From a virus, in the IMG/VR virus record IMGVR_UViG_3300044729_004302, positions 1 through 22,009 of that record: a stretch of DNA of 22,009 bases. One strand, 5' to 3'. Under the pieces are notes generated by a model. That model was not told the origin of the DNA. It did no database searches and saw nothing but the letters and a program-made list of their open reading frames with translations. Every line of letters starts with the position of its first letter. Positions within the stretch are counted from its first letter, which is position 1. Made by a program: the position numbers and the translations under genes. Positions 20,009 to 22,009 of the stretch are shown here, piece after piece.

Positions 20009-21279
20009 TTAAGCAGAGCTATGCCATGACGGCTCCTGATGGCCTGATACAGCTTGCCCGTACCGGCAGATTTTATCGAGAGGATCACGGAGGCAGCTTT
20101 ACTGTCACCAAGAGACAGCTGATGGAGATGCGCGACAATGCAATCGACAGAGGCCTTGATCTGCCGATAAAATACACGCACGCAGGGGAGACCTATGCCG
20201 CAGGGTGGATAGACTGTATGTCGCTCTCTGTGCAGCCTGTAGGCACTCATGGGCACGGTCTCTTTGGCAAGGCTCGGTGGACAGCAGAGGCCAAGTCACA
20301 GCTCGAGGCAGGTGCCCTCAAGTACATCTCACCCGAGATCGTGTGGGCAGCCAAGCGCATGGCAGACAGCAAGCGCGGCATGGCTGGCGAGAGTGTAGGT
20401 GCAATGATGGTAGGGGCAGCACTAGTGCTCACCCCGTTTTTTGACATGGCTCCGGTGAGCCTATTTTCTGCCCTGACAAAGGGCGCACGAGGTACAAAGA
20501 TGTATAGTCACATGATGGCACTGGTGAGCCCTGAGAGGGTCGCAGAGGTCTCGGCTATGCTCGTGGCCAATGGCGTTGCAGAGGACAAGAGCATGGGCGT
20601 CGCAGCCCAAATGCTGCTTGGCCTTGTGCGCGACATGATCAAGGGCAGCGAGGAGAGCTACAAAGAGGAGCCAGAGGCAGAGGTAGAGGGTGAGAAGCTC
20701 GAGGTAGAGCTTGAGATGCCAGCCATGGAGATGCAGGCAGAGGGTGAGCTCCCAGCGGTCGCAGAGACCAAGGACCTCATCGAGCCGACTGCAGAGGAGA
20801 TGATGCCATCTCTCGCAGCCTCTATGGACAAGATCAAGAAGGCGTTTGGCCTCAAGGCCACAGCCTCCACCGAGGCTCTCATCGCCACAGCCGAGGCGCA
20901 GCGCAAGGCATACAGCACGCTGCAGTCGCGTGTGGTTGGCCTCGAGAAGGCAGAGGCAGAGCGCAAGCAGTCGGCTGCTCAGGCAGTCTTTGCCAAGTAC
21001 GAGGGTCGCTTCCGCTTCCAGAGCACAGACAAAGACCCCAAAGGTCTCGACGCGGCCAAGAAGATCTTTGACAAGGGCATCGATGTCTTTGAGGCAGTCT
21101 TTGGTGCAGTACAGCCCCTCTCGACCTTTGCTGCAGCTCCTAAGGCTCCAGCAGCCCCAAGCGCAGGCAAGCGCTTTGTCGACCCAACAGCAGTGCCAGC
21201 CTCTGAGATCCAGAGCTACATGGCGCAGCATAACGTAAACTACGGCGAGGCTCTCAAGGCCCTGCTCAAAGGCAAGTAA
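20005..21279 (+). CDS. Mu-I-like head protease / scaffold fusion
   Basis: A 424-residue protein. The N-terminal ~150 residues resemble the Mu I-type prohead protease: GRFYREDHGGSFTVTKRQL, DLPIKYTHAGETYAAGWID, then LFGKARWTAEAKSQ, YISPEIV, and an LTPFFD segment. After about residue 165 the sequence becomes Ala/Glu/Lys-rich and helical (several E-x-E runs around 215-250 and a coiled region around 300-330), fitting an internal scaffold removed during maturation. It sits before the decoration and capsid genes as expected. Confidence 0.78.
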   Translation: MIKQSYAMTAPDGLIQLARTGRFYREDHGGSFTVTKRQLMEMRDNAIDRGLDLPIKYTHAGETYAAGWIDCMSLSVQPVGTHGHGLFGKARWTAEAKSQLEAGALKYISPEIVWAAKRMADSKRGMAGESVGAMMVGAALVLTPFFDMAPVSLFSALTKGARGTKMYSHMMALVSPERVAEVSAMLVANGVAEDKSMGVAAQMLLGLVRDMIKGSEESYKEEPEAEVEGEKLEVELEMPAMEMQAEGELPAVAETKDLIEPTAEEMMPSLAASMDKIKKAFGLKATASTEALIATAEAQRKAYSTLQSRVVGLEKAEAERKQSAAQAVFAKYEGRFRFQSTDKDPKGLDAAKKIFDKGIDVFEAVFGAVQPLSTFAAAPKAPAAPSAGKRFVDPTAVPASEIQSYMAQHNVNYGEALKALLKGK

Positions 21280-21291
21280 TCAGGAGGCACT

Positions 21292-21690
21292 ATGTCGCTC
21301 AACCTCTCTCCAAACACACTCGGCGTAGAGCGTGCGTACATCGCAGACGGCTCTATCACACAGTACGCAGTCGTGGTGCGCAGCACCGACACATCAGACG
21401 GTCTTGACCCACGCGTCAAGCTGCCTGCAGCCACAACAGACGCTCCAGAGGGCATCGCACAAAACAGTGCCTCCGCAGGCGAGGTAGTGCGCGTGCGCAT
21501 CTCTGGCGAGTCTTTCGTCATCGCCAATGGCCCATACAGCGTAGGCGACCAGCTCTCCATCGCAGCAGTCACTGGCAAGGTGGATACTGCAGGATCTGGC
21601 GACCGCTTGGTCGGCGTAGCACGCGAGGCAGCAGCAGCAGCCAATGACATCAAGGTCGTAGACCTCGACCTCAAGAGCACCCTGCCGTAA
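21292..21690 (+). CDS. Head decoration protein, DUF2190-like
   Basis: A 132-residue beta-rich protein starting behind AGGAGG. Features include SITQYAVVVRSTDTSDG, then VKLPAATTDAPEGIAQN, a VRISGESFV strand and a GDQLSIAAVTGKV turn region, which resemble DUF2190 capsid-decoration proteins that bind mature heads at symmetry axes. Placement between protease and major capsid gene supports this. No signal peptide, membrane segment or catalytic motif. Confidence 0.75.
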   Translation: MSLNLSPNTLGVERAYIADGSITQYAVVVRSTDTSDGLDPRVKLPAATTDAPEGIAQNSASAGEVVRVRISGESFVIANGPYSVGDQLSIAAVTGKVDTAGSGDRLVGVAREAAAAANDIKVVDLDLKSTLP

Positions 21691-21718
21691 CGGTGGGTAG
21701 CATATAGGAGACTTTACC

Positions 21719-22009
21719 ATGGCAGAGCTCAACCAACTTTTTAGTCCGCAGACACTACAAGATGTGTCTATCCAGTACCGCAATGCGCAGTACATCGGCG
21801 CGCAGATCTTCCCGATCATCAAGGTACCCAAGCCAGCAGGCCGTTTTTTCAAGTATGGCCAAGCTGACTTTTTCACCTACGTGAACGATCTCGCCGACCA
21901 CCGCAGCAACGTGCAAGAGGTCGAGGTCAACTACGAGACAGCGAGCTATGCTACTGAGTTTCATAGCAATTTCTCGTTTGTCTCCAATGATGAGATCGAG
22001 GCAGCCGAT
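21719..22009 (+). CDS. Major capsid protein, C-terminus beyond window
   Basis: First 97 residues of an open frame that runs off the right edge. The N-terminal pattern (LNQLFSPQTLQDVSIQYR, then YIGAQIFPIIKVPKPAGRFF and KYGQADFF) resembles HK97-fold capsid proteins in which a Q(Y/F)xNxxYIAxxxFPxVxV segment precedes the shell domain. The gene order after the decoration protein supports it. AGGAG lies ten bases before the start. Without the rest of the gene the subfamily cannot be decided. Confidence 0.75.
   Translation, partial: MAELNQLFSPQTLQDVSIQYRNAQYIGAQIFPIIKVPKPAGRFFKYGQADFFTYVNDLADHRSNVQEVEVNYETASYATEFHSNFSFVSNDEIEAAD

Noticed and set aside
20461-21231. Minus-strand open frame opposite the protease/scaffold gene
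   Set aside because: The Leu/Cys-rich product is the mirror of an Ala/Glu-rich coding sequence. The head-gene order supports the plus strand.

Overview
This window is a stretch of a tailed double-stranded DNA phage or prophage with a moderately GC-rich genome. The host cannot be named from the sequence. The phage assignment rests on the rightward block of small terminase, large terminase, DUF935 (Mu gp29-like) portal, Mu-I-like protease/scaffold, decoration protein and major capsid protein. A rightward replication block supports it: RusA-like resolvase, DnaQ-like exonuclease, and a prim-pol/VirE-type primase-helicase. Genes are tightly packed, many with ATGA or TGATG stop/start overlaps. I see no integrase, lysis gene, tRNA or CRISPR array.

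Layout. (1) 1-5317, leftward: about eleven small genes, most encoding zinc-binding proteins. Four of them are tandem arrays of C-x2-C...C-x3-C modules; one is broken at a 14-G tract; one is a larger SWIM-type zinc protein with a 3 x 24 bp repeat. A near-consensus sigma-70 promoter (TTGACA-17-TATATA) at 5360-5388 faces this block. (2) 5454-10728, leftward: an ssDNA-binding-like protein, a protein with two possible DNA-binding segments, a Cas6-like RAMP protein, Csf1, a Cas11-like small subunit, Csf2 (Cas7), Csf3 (Cas5) and a CysH-like PP-loop protein. The order csf1-cas11-csf2-csf3 with cysH is that of type IV-B CRISPR-Cas. There is no cas1, cas2, cas3, dinG or array in the window. (3) 10729-10891: divergent control region with a leftward-facing intrinsic terminator and an operator-like palindrome. 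(4) 10892-16641, rightward: replication and accessory genes. A cluster of an 8-bp motif (CCTACCCT/AGGGTAGG) inside the 3' end of the primase gene looks like a replication origin or iteron array. (5) 16711-22009, rightward: packaging and head genes, running off the right edge within the major capsid gene.

How it fits together. The ssDNA-binding-like protein and the two-segment DNA-binding protein head the leftward cas operon, opposite the replication genes across one control region. The type IV-like complex is therefore probably made early in infection together with replication. The main point of interest is this phage-borne, array-less type IV-B-like module carrying a Cas6-like gene, which IV-B loci normally lack. 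Next are the G14-interrupted gene, the zinc-module family and the iteron-like cluster. Family names come from reading motifs by eye; no database search was run.
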